DNA from: Klenkia brasiliensis
GTDB taxonomy: Bacteria > Actinomycetota > Actinomycetes > Mycobacteriales > Geodermatophilaceae
Assembly: GCF_900100695.1 (NCBI RefSeq)
Contig: NZ_FNCF01000006.1
Location: 186,001-250,000 of the forward strand
Reading direction: 5' to 3'
Length of the DNA: 64,000 nucleotides
The position numbers and the translations under genes were made by a program. Below, piece by piece: positions 16,944 through 24,539 of the stretch; the first letter of the stretch is position 1; each line of letters opens with the position of its first letter. The notes beneath the pieces were generated by a model. The model had not been told where the DNA came from and ran no database searches. It worked only from the letters and a program-made list of their open reading frames with translations.

Positions 16944-18170
16944 GTGATCGCCTTCGGTGCCGTCGTCTCCCTCGCGATGGTGCTGCTGCACGGGTACCTC
17001 TGGTTCCGGCTCGTGCGCAGCACCACCCGGCCGGGAGCGGTCCGGCGGTGGGCCACCGTCGCCGTCGTCGTCCTCGCCGTCCTGGTGGTGGCCGCGGTGG
17101 TCGGCCGGCGGTCGCTGCCGTTCGCGGTGCAGACGCCGCTGGACTGGGTCGGCTACACGTGGCTGGGGCTGGCGTTCTACCTGTTCCTGGCGCTGCTGGT
17201 GCTCGAGCCCGTGCGCTGGGTGCTGCGCGCCCGGCAGCGGCGCGCCGTCCCCTCGTCCCCGGCTCCCGAGCCGTCGCCCGAGCCGTCGACCGGACCGTCC
17301 GCCGAGGCGGCCCCGGAGCCGGTGGACGTCTCGCGGCGGCTGTTCCTGGCCCGGTCGCTGGCCGTCACCGCCGGCGTCGCGGCGGTGGGGACCGCGGGCT
17401 ACGGGGTGTGGGCGGCCAACTCCGCCCCCGTCGTCCGGCGGGTGCCGATCCGGCTGGCCGGCCTGCCGCCGGAGCTGGCCGGCTACCGGATCGTCACCTT
17501 CTCCGACGGGCACCTGTCCGCGACCTACGGGGGACGCCGGTTCGAGCGGCTGGTGGAGACGGTGAACGCCCAGCAGCCCGACGTCGTCGCCGTGGTCGGG
17601 GACCTGGTCGACGGCACGCTGGCGGAGCTGCGCGAGGACGTCGCCCCGCTGGGGGACCTGGTCAGCCGGCAGGGCGCCTTCTTCGTCACCGGCAACCACG
17701 AGTACTTCGTGCCCGACACCGACGAGTGGCTGCGGCACCTGCCCACCCTGGGCGTGGACGTGCTGCGCAACGAGCGGGTCGAGCTGGGCCGCGGCGGCGC
17801 GGTGTTCGACCTGGCCGGCATCGACGACCGGACGGCGGCCGCCTCGGGGCTGGCCGGGCACGGCGCGGACCTCGACGCCGCGCTGGACGGCCGCGACGAC
17901 AGCCGGCCGGTCGTGCTGCTGGCGCACCAGCCCGTGCAGGTCGAGCAGGCGCGGGCGGCCGGGGTGGACCTGCAGCTGTCCGGGCACACCCACGGCGGAC
18001 AGCTGTGGCCCTTCGACTACGCGGTGCTGCTGGACCAGCCCGCCGTGGAGGGGCTGTCGCAGCAGGGGGACACGCAGCTCTACGTCACCGCCGGCGCCGG
18101 CTACTGGGGCCCGCCGATGCGGGTCGGTGCCCGACCCGAGGTGACCGTGATCGAGCTGCAGCCCCGGTAG
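16944..18170 (+). CDS. Membrane metallophosphoesterase
   Basis: This 408-residue protein has an N-terminal domain of about three or four membrane segments, a Pro/Glu/Ser-rich linker (about 105-128), another hydrophobic segment near 140-160, then a calcineurin-like phosphoesterase domain. Metal-binding motifs are FSDGHLS (D-x-H), VVGDLVDG, TGNHEYF and SGHTHGGQLWPF; the set is complete. The layout matches YkuE/YaeI-like membrane phosphoesterases. The GTG lies 11 nt after the CYTH-CHAD stop, so the two are likely one operon, perhaps both handling phosphorylated compounds. It is convergent with a TetR gene. Confidence 0.9.
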   Translation: MIAFGAVVSLAMVLLHGYLWFRLVRSTTRPGAVRRWATVAVVVLAVLVVAAVVGRRSLPFAVQTPLDWVGYTWLGLAFYLFLALLVLEPVRWVLRARQRRAVPSSPAPEPSPEPSTGPSAEAAPEPVDVSRRLFLARSLAVTAGVAAVGTAGYGVWAANSAPVVRRVPIRLAGLPPELAGYRIVTFSDGHLSATYGGRRFERLVETVNAQQPDVVAVVGDLVDGTLAELREDVAPLGDLVSRQGAFFVTGNHEYFVPDTDEWLRHLPTLGVDVLRNERVELGRGGAVFDLAGIDDRTAAASGLAGHGADLDAALDGRDDSRPVVLLAHQPVQVEQARAAGVDLQLSGHTHGGQLWPFDYAVLLDQPAVEGLSQQGDTQLYVTAGAGYWGPPMRVGARPEVTVIELQPR

Positions 18171-18171
18171 G

Positions 18172-18747
18172 TCAGATCGAGCGGAGGGCGGCGAAGGCCT
18201 CGTCGATCAGCTCGGTGAGCGGGCGGGTGCCGCCGGTCTCCGCCCACCGCAGGAACGAGGTCGTCGACGCGCTGAGGCAGGCCGACAGCACGACGACGTC
18301 CGCGGCGCCCTCGGGGGTGGCCAGGTCGACGCCGAGCACCTCGGCCAGGGAGTCCGCGGACGCCCGTTCGCGGTCGTAGGCGCGCCGGCGCAGGGCCGGC
18401 TCGGCGTGCACCAGCTGCCAGCGGCGGATGGACTCCGGGCGCGCGTGCTCCTCGATCTCGCCCACGATGGCGTGCAGCCCGAGCCGGATGCGCTCGGGCA
18501 GCGGCAGGTCGGCCGGGGTCCGGGAGAGGTGGGTGCGGATCCAGGACAGGTCCTGCTCGGGCAGGACGACGTGCTCCTTGGTGCGGAAGTAGGCGTAGAA
18601 GGTGGGCACCGACACGTCGGCCGCCTCGGCGATGTCGGCGACGGAGACCGCGTCGTAGCCGTGCGCGGCGAAGAGCTCGTAGGCGGCGTCGGTGAGCCGG
18701 CGACGCGTCGCGTCGCGTTTCAGAGTTCGCCAGTCCTCGTTCGCCAC
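18172..18747 (-). CDS. TetR-family transcriptional regulator
   Basis: This is a 191-residue repressor. The N-terminal helix-turn-helix is clear: RRRLTDAAYELFAAHGYD, VSVADIAEAADVSVPTFYAYF and RTKEHVV. The C-terminal ligand domain is of the type common in actinobacteria (WQLVHAEPALRRRAYDRE). The GTG at 18747 gives the standard spacing to the HTH; there is no ATG nearby. Ligand and target are unknown. A second TetR gene lies directly upstream on the same strand. Confidence 0.9.
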   Translation of the reverse strand: MANEDWRTLKRDATRRRLTDAAYELFAAHGYDAVSVADIAEAADVSVPTFYAYFRTKEHVVLPEQDLSWIRTHLSRTPADLPLPERIRLGLHAIVGEIEEHARPESIRRWQLVHAEPALRRRAYDRERASADSLAEVLGVDLATPEGAADVVVLSACLSASTTSFLRWAETGGTRPLTELIDEAFAALRSI

Positions 18748-18794
18748 CCGGGCATCGTCGCAGGTGGCGGGCCTGACCGCGGCCCCGACAGGCC

Positions 18795-19400
18795 TCAGCG
18801 GGGCAGGTGCGGCTCGACGACGGCGGCGAGCAGCTCGGCCACCAGGGCGTCCGCGACCGCCGCCGGGTCCTCCCCGGTGAGCCACCGGGCGACCAGGACG
18901 GCGCCGGCGGCCTCGAGGGCGAGGGCCGGGAACCCGCCGGCGGGGACGTCGCCGCGGCCCTCGGCCCGGGCGACCACCGCCCGGGCGGCGGCGGGCCAGT
19001 CGCCGACCGGCCCGTCGGGGAGGGCGGGCTGCAGCGGGGCCTCCGGGCCCAGGGCCGGGACGGTGCGCCGCCAGGCCCGGGCGCGGGGCGAGGCGAGCGC
19101 GCCGGCGAGTGCGTGCAGCAGCGCCCGCGCGTCGACGGTGAGCGAACCGCCGTCCTCGGGGACCAGGTCGGGGGAGGTGCTGCCGAAGGCGTCCCGGACG
19201 AGGTCGTCCTTGCTGCGCCAGCGCCGGTAGATGGTCGCCTTGCCGACCCCGGCGCGGCGGGCCACCTCGTCGAGGGCGCAGGCGTCCAGCCCGCCCTCGC
19301 ACAGCAGCTGCAGCGCGGCGTCCAGGATCGCCACGTCCAGGGCCGGGTCCCTCGGTCGGCCGACCGGTCGGGGGGCCGGTGGCGCTGTCCGGGTGGTCAT
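18795..19400 (-). CDS. TetR-family transcriptional regulator
   Basis: This is a 201-residue repressor with HTH residues LDACALDEVARRAGVGKATIYRRWRSKDDLV (about 38-68) and a C-terminal TetR_C domain containing RARAWRRTVPAL. A basic, proline-rich N-terminal extension precedes the HTH. The ATG at 19400 is chosen over an upstream in-frame start at 19487 because the latter would run through the operator-like repeat at 19420. The gene diverges from the GntR gene and probably autoregulates. No drug exporter is adjacent, so the target is unknown. Confidence 0.9.
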   Translation of the reverse strand: MTTRTAPPAPRPVGRPRDPALDVAILDAALQLLCEGGLDACALDEVARRAGVGKATIYRRWRSKDDLVRDAFGSTSPDLVPEDGGSLTVDARALLHALAGALASPRARAWRRTVPALGPEAPLQPALPDGPVGDWPAAARAVVARAEGRGDVPAGGFPALALEAAGAVLVARWLTGEDPAAVADALVAELLAAVVEPHLPR

Positions 19401-19419
19401 GCCGGCCCTCCTGGGCTCT

Positions 19420-19434
19420 GGAACGGAGTGTTCC
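19420..19434. promoter_or_regulatory. Operator-like inverted repeat upstream of tetR
   Basis: GGAAC and GTTCC arms are separated by 5 bp, and the repeat ends 20 bp upstream of the TetR start at 19400. The region is AT-richer than its surroundings, as promoters here are. This is a candidate autoregulatory TetR site. Confidence 0.4.
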
Positions 19435-19494
19435 GGAATGCTAACCACCGATGGGTGCACGACGGAACCGTCCGGCAACCCGTCCATTCGTCAT

Positions 19495-19508
19495 GACGTC
19501 CGGACGTC
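19495..19508. promoter_or_regulatory. Perfect 14-bp palindrome upstream of the GntR gene
   Basis: GACGTCCGGACGTC is a perfect palindrome ending 23 bp before the GTG of the GntR-family gene. It is preceded by CGTCATGACG, another dyad that overlaps it. A GntR autoregulatory operator is the most likely role. Confidence 0.5.
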
Positions 19509-19531
19509 TTGCGATCGAGTACCTTTCGCAC

Positions 19532-20269
19532 GTGAGCGCGGACACCGGACCCAAGTACCTGGCCGTCCGCGAGCACCTGCGCCGGCGGGTGCTGGAGATG
19601 CCCGAGCACGCGCTCCTGCCGCCCGAGCCGGTGCTGTGCGCCGAGTACGGGGTCAGCCGGATCACCCTGCGCCGGGCCGTCGACGGCCTCGTGGCCGACG
19701 GCCACCTGGTGCGGGAGCAGGGGCGCGGCACCTACGTCACGCGTCCGGGCATCCGGCACGAGTACCGCGAGAGCTTCGTGCACCGGATCGCCGGGTTCCA
19801 CTCGGTGATGACCGAGCAGGGCGCCCAGGTCGGCACCACCGTGCTCGGCCAGCAGGTGCTCACCGCCCCGACCACGGTCGCCGCGGAGCTGCGGCTGGAG
19901 CCGGCGGACCAGGTCGTCGAGCTGGTGCGGCTGCGGTCGGTGGACGGGCTGCCCAACCACGTCGTCCGCTCCTTCCTGCCCGCCGAGGACTACCCCAAGG
20001 CGGCCACCGAGGACTTCGGGCACGGCTCGCTCTACGAGTTCCTCCGCCGCGAGTACGAGGCCGACCTCGCCCGCGCCCGGATCGTGGTCGACGTCGGCAC
20101 CGCCGCGGCCGAGGAGGCCGAGGTGCTGCAGGTGGTCGCCGGCTCGCCCCTGCTGGTGGTGCGCACGACCGTGTTCGACGGGTTCGGCAACCCGCTGGTG
20201 CACTCGTTCTCCCGGCTGCGCCCGGACGTCAGCCAGGTGGAGTTCGAGGTCTCCGTCGGCGGCCGCTGA
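19532..20269 (+). CDS. GntR-family (HutC/FarR type) regulator with UTRA domain
   Basis: The 245 residues start with a winged-helix domain (PKYLAVREHLRRRVLEM, AEYGVSRITLRRAVDGL, EQGRGTYVT), followed by a UTRA ligand domain (about 80-240) ending in HSFSRLRPDVSQVEFEV. UTRA regulators sense small metabolites such as sugars, amino acids or fatty acids. The GTG at 19532 fits the usual distance to the HTH and leaves the palindrome at 19495 in the leader; an ATG at 19493 would place that palindrome inside the coding region. No transport operon is adjacent, so the ligand is unknown. Confidence 0.9.
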   Translation: MSADTGPKYLAVREHLRRRVLEMPEHALLPPEPVLCAEYGVSRITLRRAVDGLVADGHLVREQGRGTYVTRPGIRHEYRESFVHRIAGFHSVMTEQGAQVGTTVLGQQVLTAPTTVAAELRLEPADQVVELVRLRSVDGLPNHVVRSFLPAEDYPKAATEDFGHGSLYEFLRREYEADLARARIVVDVGTAAAEEAEVLQVVAGSPLLVVRTTVFDGFGNPLVHSFSRLRPDVSQVEFEVSVGGR

Positions 20270-20304
20270 GCTGTGCCGCAGGTCGCCGTCCTACCGTCGT
20301 CGTC

Positions 20305-20778
20305 GTGACCACTGCCAGCGGTACCCGCCGGGTGCCCGAACGCCGGGAGGACGTCTGGCGTGCGCTGGCGGTCCTGCACCCCTACTGCGCGGTCTGCGAC
20401 GTCTCCTACGTGGTGTCCGGGCCGGTCGGCACGGGCGCGACCTTCGTCTGCTCGCCCGGTGAGCTCACCGACGGCGCCAGCCCCAAGGACGGCGCCCCGC
20501 GCGGCACGATCGTGGAGTGGCGGCCGGCCCGCGTCGTGGTCACCCGGCTGGAGCTGACCCCCGAGACCTGGACGACCCGCATCGAGCTGGCCGACGCCGG
20601 CAAGGGCGGTGCCGACGGCACCGACGTCACCATCACCGTCACCCACGAGCCGGTCCGCGGCTCGCGGCTGGTGCGCCTGCTGCAGCGCAGCTCGATGCAG
20701 CGGCTGGTCGAGCGGACCGTCGACGGCGAGCTGGCCAAGCTGCCCGCCCACCTGGAGCAGGCGCTCGCGGACGGCTGA
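20305..20778 (+). CDS. SRPBCC (START-like) family protein
   Basis: This 157-residue protein has the typical pattern of a polyketide cyclase/START-like fold: REDVWRAL near the start, a glycine-rich beta sheet, RVVVTRLELTPETW, and a C-terminal amphipathic helix (MQRLVERTVDGELAKLPAHL). Such proteins bind hydrophobic ligands. No catalytic residues can be assigned. It lies 35 bp after the GntR gene on the same strand and may belong to its regulon. Confidence 0.75.
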   Translation: MTTASGTRRVPERREDVWRALAVLHPYCAVCDVSYVVSGPVGTGATFVCSPGELTDGASPKDGAPRGTIVEWRPARVVVTRLELTPETWTTRIELADAGKGGADGTDVTITVTHEPVRGSRLVRLLQRSSMQRLVERTVDGELAKLPAHLEQALADG

Positions 20779-20819
20779 CCTGCCGGGGAACCCTCCCCGC
20801 CGCGAGGCGTTGGTCTCGT

Positions 20820-21908
20820 GTGACCGCGCACGCACTGGAGTGGCAGCGGGCGGCGGCCGCCCTCATCCGGGCGATGCCCCGCCACCGCCTGGTCGGCAAC
20901 GGCATGCAGGCCACCGACGCCGACGAGCTGCACGCCCGGGTCAGCGCCGGCTCGGCGTGGTCCGAGGTCGCCGCGCGGCTGGCCCGCCGGCAGACCACCG
21001 CCGCGATGGCCGCCATCGAGGCCGGCGACCGCGCCACCGCGCGGGACCGGTTCCTGCGCGCCGCGGCCTGCTACAGCTTCGGCCAGGTGCCGCTGGAGGA
21101 CGGGCCGGCCAAGCGGGTGCTCTACCGCGACCTGGTCGACGCGTTCGGCCGGGCCGGCGCGCTGCTGGACCCGCCGGCCGAGCACGTGCTGGTGCCGTGG
21201 CGGGGCCGCAGCCTGCGCGGCTGGCTGCTGCGCCCGGCCGACGTCGTCCGCCCGCCGGTGGTCGTGGTGCTCGGCGGCATCGACGCCTGGCGGGAGGAGT
21301 ACGCCGCCGGCGCCGAGCTGGTCCGCGACCGGGGCGTGGCGCTGTTCCTGCTGGATGCACCCGGGCAGGGCGAGACCCGCGTGCTGGGCGGGCTGCACCT
21401 GGACCGCGACGTCCGGCTGGCGCTGTCGGCCGCGGTCGACCACGTGCTGGCCGACCCCCGCCTGGGTGACCGGGTCGCGGTGTGGGGCAACAGCATGGGT
21501 GGGCACCTGGCCGCGCTGCTGGCCGCCCAGGACCCGCGGATCGCCGCCTGCGTGGTCACCGGCGGCACGGTGCGCCCGGCCGAGACGCACACCCGGTTCC
21601 CGCGGTTCCTGGCGAAGGTGCAGGCGATGCTGGGGCTGGACCCGGAGGCTTCCCGCACGCTGATGGACGACCTCGAGCTCGACGCCGCCACCCTCGCCGG
21701 GCTGACCTGCCCGCTGCTGGTGCAGCACGGCACCCGCGACGCGGTCTTCAAGGTGGCCAACGCCCGGCACCTGCACGACCTGGCCGGCTCGGCCGACCGC
21801 ACCTGGCAGGAGTGGCCGGACGGCGACCACTGCGTGGACAACCACGCCGACGAGAAGTACCTGGCCGTGGCGCGCTGGCTGGCGCCCCGGCTCACCGGTC
21901 GCTGGTGA
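20820..21908 (+). CDS. Alpha/beta hydrolase, FrsA/DUF1100-like
   Basis: This 362-residue enzyme has a helical N-terminal cap (about 1-130) followed by an alpha/beta-hydrolase core. The nucleophile elbow is WGNSMGGH, the oxyanion region lies in LGGIDAW, and DAVFKV and DGDHCVDNH supply the acid and His. The cap-plus-core layout matches the FrsA/2,6-dihydroxypseudooxynicotine-hydrolase group, which includes C-C and ester hydrolases. Substrate unknown. The GTG start overlaps a TGA in another frame. The 3' end overlaps the convergent 96-residue gene by 17 bp. Confidence 0.85.
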   Translation: MTAHALEWQRAAAALIRAMPRHRLVGNGMQATDADELHARVSAGSAWSEVAARLARRQTTAAMAAIEAGDRATARDRFLRAAACYSFGQVPLEDGPAKRVLYRDLVDAFGRAGALLDPPAEHVLVPWRGRSLRGWLLRPADVVRPPVVVVLGGIDAWREEYAAGAELVRDRGVALFLLDAPGQGETRVLGGLHLDRDVRLALSAAVDHVLADPRLGDRVAVWGNSMGGHLAALLAAQDPRIAACVVTGGTVRPAETHTRFPRFLAKVQAMLGLDPEASRTLMDDLELDAATLAGLTCPLLVQHGTRDAVFKVANARHLHDLAGSADRTWQEWPDGDHCVDNHADEKYLAVARWLAPRLTGRW

Positions 21909-22182
21909 CGGCCTCCCGGTAGTCGGGGTAGGTCGCCAGCACGTCCTCGATCTCCACGATGTCGGGGAAGTCGGGGACCTCCTGGTGCCTGCGGAGGAAG
22001 ACCACGGTGCGCTCGACCAGGTCGGCCTCGTCGCCGGCGTCGACACCCAGCTCGGCCAGCGCCTCGGGCGTGAGCCGGAACCAGGTCTCCATCGTCTCCT
22101 CGCCGTCGGTGAGGCGGACGACGTACTGGCCGTCGCCCTGGGGCTCGATGTCGTAGTCCTCGTTCGCGCTCGGGCTGCTCAT
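21892..22182 (-). CDS. Conserved hypothetical protein, 96 residues
   Basis: This small acidic protein has no recognised domain. It contains YDIEPQGDGQYVVRLTDGEE, a segment resembling a short beta sheet, and a C-terminal helix VVFLRRHQEVPDFPDIVEIEDVL. No membrane segment or signal is visible. Codon use is like that of neighbouring genes, supporting a real gene. It starts 35 bp downstream of the MBL-fold gene on the same strand, so the two may be co-transcribed. I do not recognise a function. Confidence 0.7.
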   Translation of the reverse strand: MSSPSANEDYDIEPQGDGQYVVRLTDGEETMETWFRLTPEALAELGVDAGDEADLVERTVVFLRRHQEVPDFPDIVEIEDVLATYPDYREAVTSDR

Positions 22183-22216
22183 GCGGGGGCCCCTACCCGG
22201 CCGGGTGCGGCGCGAC

Positions 22217-22852
22217 TCAGACCGTGACCGAATCCCCAGGGGCGAGCCGGCGGTACTCGCCGGGGACGCCGGGACCGTTCTCGCCGAGGAAGTTCGCGCC
22301 GACCATCAGACCGGTCTCGTTCAGCAGCCCGTCGTGCACGGCCAGCGAGTGCGCGGGCGCCACCTCGCGCACGTAGTCGATGAGCTCGCCGGTCTTCGAC
22401 CACGGGGCGTGCAGCGGCAGCAGCAGCGTCTCGACGCCGCCCTCGGGGACGGTCAGCGCGTCGCCGGGGTGGAAGACCCGCCCGTCGACGAGGAAGCCGA
22501 CGTTGGCGATGCGTGGGATGTCGGGGTGGATGACCGCGTGCCACTCGCCCTGCACGGCGACGTCGAACCCGGCGGCGGTGAAGGCGTCGCCGTGGCCGAC
22601 CACGTGCACCCGCTGGCCGGCGTCCAGCTGCTCGGCGACCGAGCGGTTGGTCCACACCTCCAGGGCCGGGTCGGCGTCCAGGGCCTGCTTCGTGCGCTCG
22701 ACGTCGAGGTGGTCGAAGTGCTCGTGGGTGATGAGCAGCGCCGACGCGCCGTCCCAGGCGGACTCCTCGGTGAACGCGCCGGGGTCCAGGAGCAGGCGGC
22801 GGTCGCCGTCGGACAGGACGACGCAGGCGTGCCCGTGCTTGGTGAGCTGCAT
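22217..22852 (-). CDS. MBL-fold metal-dependent hydrolase (UlaG/YtkL-like)
   Basis: This 211-residue metallo-beta-lactamase-fold protein begins MQLTKHGHACV, typical of the small UlaG-like branch. The metal-binding motif is THEHFDHLD, and HPGD near 120-130 and a late His in AVHDGLL complete the site. Actinobacterial relatives are annotated only as hydrolases. The ATG at 22852 matches the family N-terminus; a further ATG at 22873 would add 7 residues. Confidence 0.87.
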   Translation of the reverse strand: MQLTKHGHACVVLSDGDRRLLLDPGAFTEESAWDGASALLITHEHFDHLDVERTKQALDADPALEVWTNRSVAEQLDAGQRVHVVGHGDAFTAAGFDVAVQGEWHAVIHPDIPRIANVGFLVDGRVFHPGDALTVPEGGVETLLLPLHAPWSKTGELIDYVREVAPAHSLAVHDGLLNETGLMVGANFLGENGPGVPGEYRRLAPGDSVTV

Positions 22853-23054
22853 GGCGGCACCGTGCCACGGCATGCGGACGGGCGCATGCGGTCCAGGGAA
22901 CCCGCAGGTCACGGCCAGGTGCTGCCAGGAGGTGGACACGCCGTAGCGACCTGCGGGGCGTCCCGCTTGACGGGCAGGAGCTGACCAACCCGGACGGGTG
23001 AGTTCGTGGCCGGCGTCCCTGCGGGGGCGCCGTCGGGAGGCCGACGGTTGGGTC

Positions 23055-23261
23055 ATGAGCCAACTCGTCCTCACCCTCGCCGCCGCCCAGGGCCGCAGCA
23101 CCGGCATCTGGCACGCCGTGGAGCTGCACCGCAGCCCGTCCGAGCTGGACGGCGCCTGCGAGGTCGCGGTGTGCGGCGCCCTCGCCCGCGTCGACGTCGA
23201 GCAGGTCTGGGACGGCGCCGACGAGGACAGCTGCGAAGCCTGCGCCGACCTCCTCTACTGA
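23055..23261 (+). CDS. Hypothetical 68-residue protein with cysteine pairs
   Basis: The gene encodes MSQLVLTLAAAQGRSTGIWH followed by CEVAVCG and, at the end, CEACADLLY. The two Cys pairs suggest a small zinc-binding fold. Third codon positions are almost all G or C, as in true genes here. The ATG at 23055 is the clearest start; a longer in-frame extension to 22998 lacks coding character. It stands alone between the divergent MBL gene and the repeat-bounded DUF559-like gene. No function is recognised. Confidence 0.6.
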   Translation: MSQLVLTLAAAQGRSTGIWHAVELHRSPSELDGACEVAVCGALARVDVEQVWDGADEDSCEACADLLY

Positions 23262-23274
23262 CCCCACCACCAAT

Positions 23275-23314
23275 CCCACCCAACCCCCACCTGCATCTCC
23301 ACCCCCACCCCCCC
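23275..23314. other. C-rich strand-asymmetric tract
   Basis: Five runs of three to seven cytosines are separated by short A-containing spacers, so the minus strand carries five G runs. One spacer is 13 nt, so this is an imperfect G-quadruplex candidate. It mirrors the G-rich tract at 24514-24539 on the far side of the DUF559-like gene and seems to be part of the same extended inverted repeat. Confidence 0.5.
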
Positions 23315-23331
23315 TCCGCTGCCCCGGCGGA

Positions 23332-23395
23332 GGCGTCACCTGACGGTGATGGACCACTTCTGCCGGGTTCCGGGCCGTAGGCGTCAGATGACGGC
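23332..23395 (+). repeat. 64-bp palindromic repeat unit, left copy
   Basis: The unit begins GGCGTCACCTGACGG and contains dyads CGTCACCTGACG (23334-23345) and CGTCAGATGACG (23382-23393), exactly 48 bp apart. The central part shares CCACTTCTGC and CGGGCC with the right copy, which is in inverted orientation. The unit overlaps the last codons and stop of the DUF559-like gene. Confidence 0.75.
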
Positions 23396-24322
23396 TCGCT
23401 CGCGGGCGATGCGCGGCGCGCGGGCGTGGAACGCCGCGGCGATCTCCGCGCGGGCGGCCGCAGGATCGGCGTGGGCGCGCCGGTAGTCGATCCGCAGGGT
23501 CGCCCAGTCCAGGGCCAGCGCGGCTGCGTCGCGTCGACGGTCCCGCGCCCAGTGGTCCGGCGACCGGTGGTAGGCCGCGCCGTCCAGCTCGATGCCCAAC
23601 CGTTCCGCCTCGAGCGCGCCGTCGAAGCGGATCGTGCCGATGGCGGTCTCCAGTGCGTACTGCTGCTGGACCGCAGGCAGGCCGGGCACGTCGAGCACGT
23701 GCTGCATGCCCCAGACCTCGAACTCGCTCTGCGCCCCGGCCCGCAGTGCAGCCACCAGCTCCAACAGCAGGCCCCGGCCCGGTAGGCGCGGCCGTCCCAG
23801 CACCTCGTCGTGGACCTGGTCAGCGGTCACCCTGCGCCGGCGGACCGCACCGATCACCGCACCGCGCGCCACCTCGACGGCCCGCCGGCCACCGCGCTCC
23901 GAGTGCGCGTGGCCCCAGCAGTCGACGAGGGAGACCACGTCGCGGGTCACCGGCAGGCCCTGCCGCACCGGTCCGTCCAGGTCGTCCACCACCCGCACCT
24001 GCACCCAGTCTGGACGGCGGGGGGTCAGGTGACGACCGGTGCCCGTGGCGACGTGCACCAGACCGCCTGCCTCGGTGACCAGGTCGGCGAGGTACAGCGC
24101 GCTGCGCCCGCACAGGCGGCGCCGCGACCACAGCACCGCCGCGGTGGCCCGGGTCCGCCACTCACCGGCGCGGTCCGGGACGACGAGGACGCCCGGGAGC
24201 GGTCGCAGCAGCCGGCCGTCCCGGATCCAGCGGCTCACGCTGGTCGTCCCGGTCTCGGCGGCGACCTCGCTCCGCAACCGGGCGCCGTCCGCCCCCATGA
24301 CCTGACCGAGTTCCACGCTCAT
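23384..24322 (-). CDS. DUF559-like / AbiEi-type protein with a Vsr-like endonuclease fold, bounded by inverted repeats
   Basis: The 312 residues have an AbiEi-type N-terminal region (SVSRWIRDGRLLRPLPGVLVVPDR, then a Trp/Arg-rich AAVLWSRRRLCG) and a C-terminal domain resembling Vsr/DUF559 nuclease folds. Candidate acidic or catalytic residues are IRFDGALEAERLGIELDG, AAYHRSPDHWARDRRRD and the ending WATLRIDYRRAHADP. No cognate AbiEii toxin lies beside it, so a classical type IV toxin-antitoxin pair is not supported. The gene sits between two inverted copies of a palindromic repeat, one overlapping its stop codon. Function is unknown; a nuclease acting on or spreading with its repeat is a hypothesis. 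Confidence 0.72.
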   Translation of the reverse strand: MSVELGQVMGADGARLRSEVAAETGTTSVSRWIRDGRLLRPLPGVLVVPDRAGEWRTRATAAVLWSRRRLCGRSALYLADLVTEAGGLVHVATGTGRHLTPRRPDWVQVRVVDDLDGPVRQGLPVTRDVVSLVDCWGHAHSERGGRRAVEVARGAVIGAVRRRRVTADQVHDEVLGRPRLPGRGLLLELVAALRAGAQSEFEVWGMQHVLDVPGLPAVQQQYALETAIGTIRFDGALEAERLGIELDGAAYHRSPDHWARDRRRDAAALALDWATLRIDYRRAHADPAAARAEIAAAFHARAPRIARERAVI

Positions 24323-24442
24323 GACCGCACGGTGCGGGTACGGCAGCGGCACCAGCGCCCAGGTGGCCGATCCGTGGACAACCGCAGCCGATGTGCACGA
24401 CGAGCCCCACCCGCGCTGCCGCTCTGCTACCGCCCCTCGATC

Positions 24443-24506
24443 GGCGTCACCTGACGGTCATGGCCCGTTCCGGCGCAGAAGTGGGCCAGTGCCATCAGGT
24501 GACGCC
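24443..24506 (-). repeat. 64-bp palindromic repeat unit, right copy (inverted)
   Basis: Dyads CGTCACCTGACG (24445-24456) and CATCAGGTGACG (24493-24504) have the same 48-bp offset as in the left copy. Its outer ends GGCGTCACCTGA and TCAGGTGACGCC are perfect inverted repeats. Reverse-complemented, the unit aligns with the left copy over its full length, with several mismatches in the middle. It lies 120 bp upstream of the DUF559-like start. Confidence 0.75.
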
Positions 24507-24513
24507 TGCACCC

Positions 24514-24539
24514 GGGGGCGGAGGGTGGGGGTGTGGGGG
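24514..24539 (+). other. G-quadruplex-type motif
   Basis: Four G runs of 5, 3, 5 and 5 are separated by spacers of 4, 1 and 3 nt, which meets the standard G3+N1-7 quadruplex pattern on the plus strand. It lies between the right repeat copy and the stop of the enoyl-CoA hydratase gene, so it may affect that gene's 3' end on the template strand. Confidence 0.6.

Noticed and set aside
23384-24322. Type IV AbiE toxin-antitoxin system
   Set aside because: The N-terminal region is AbiEi-like, but no AbiEii nucleotidyltransferase gene is adjacent, and the C-terminal domain looks nuclease-like.
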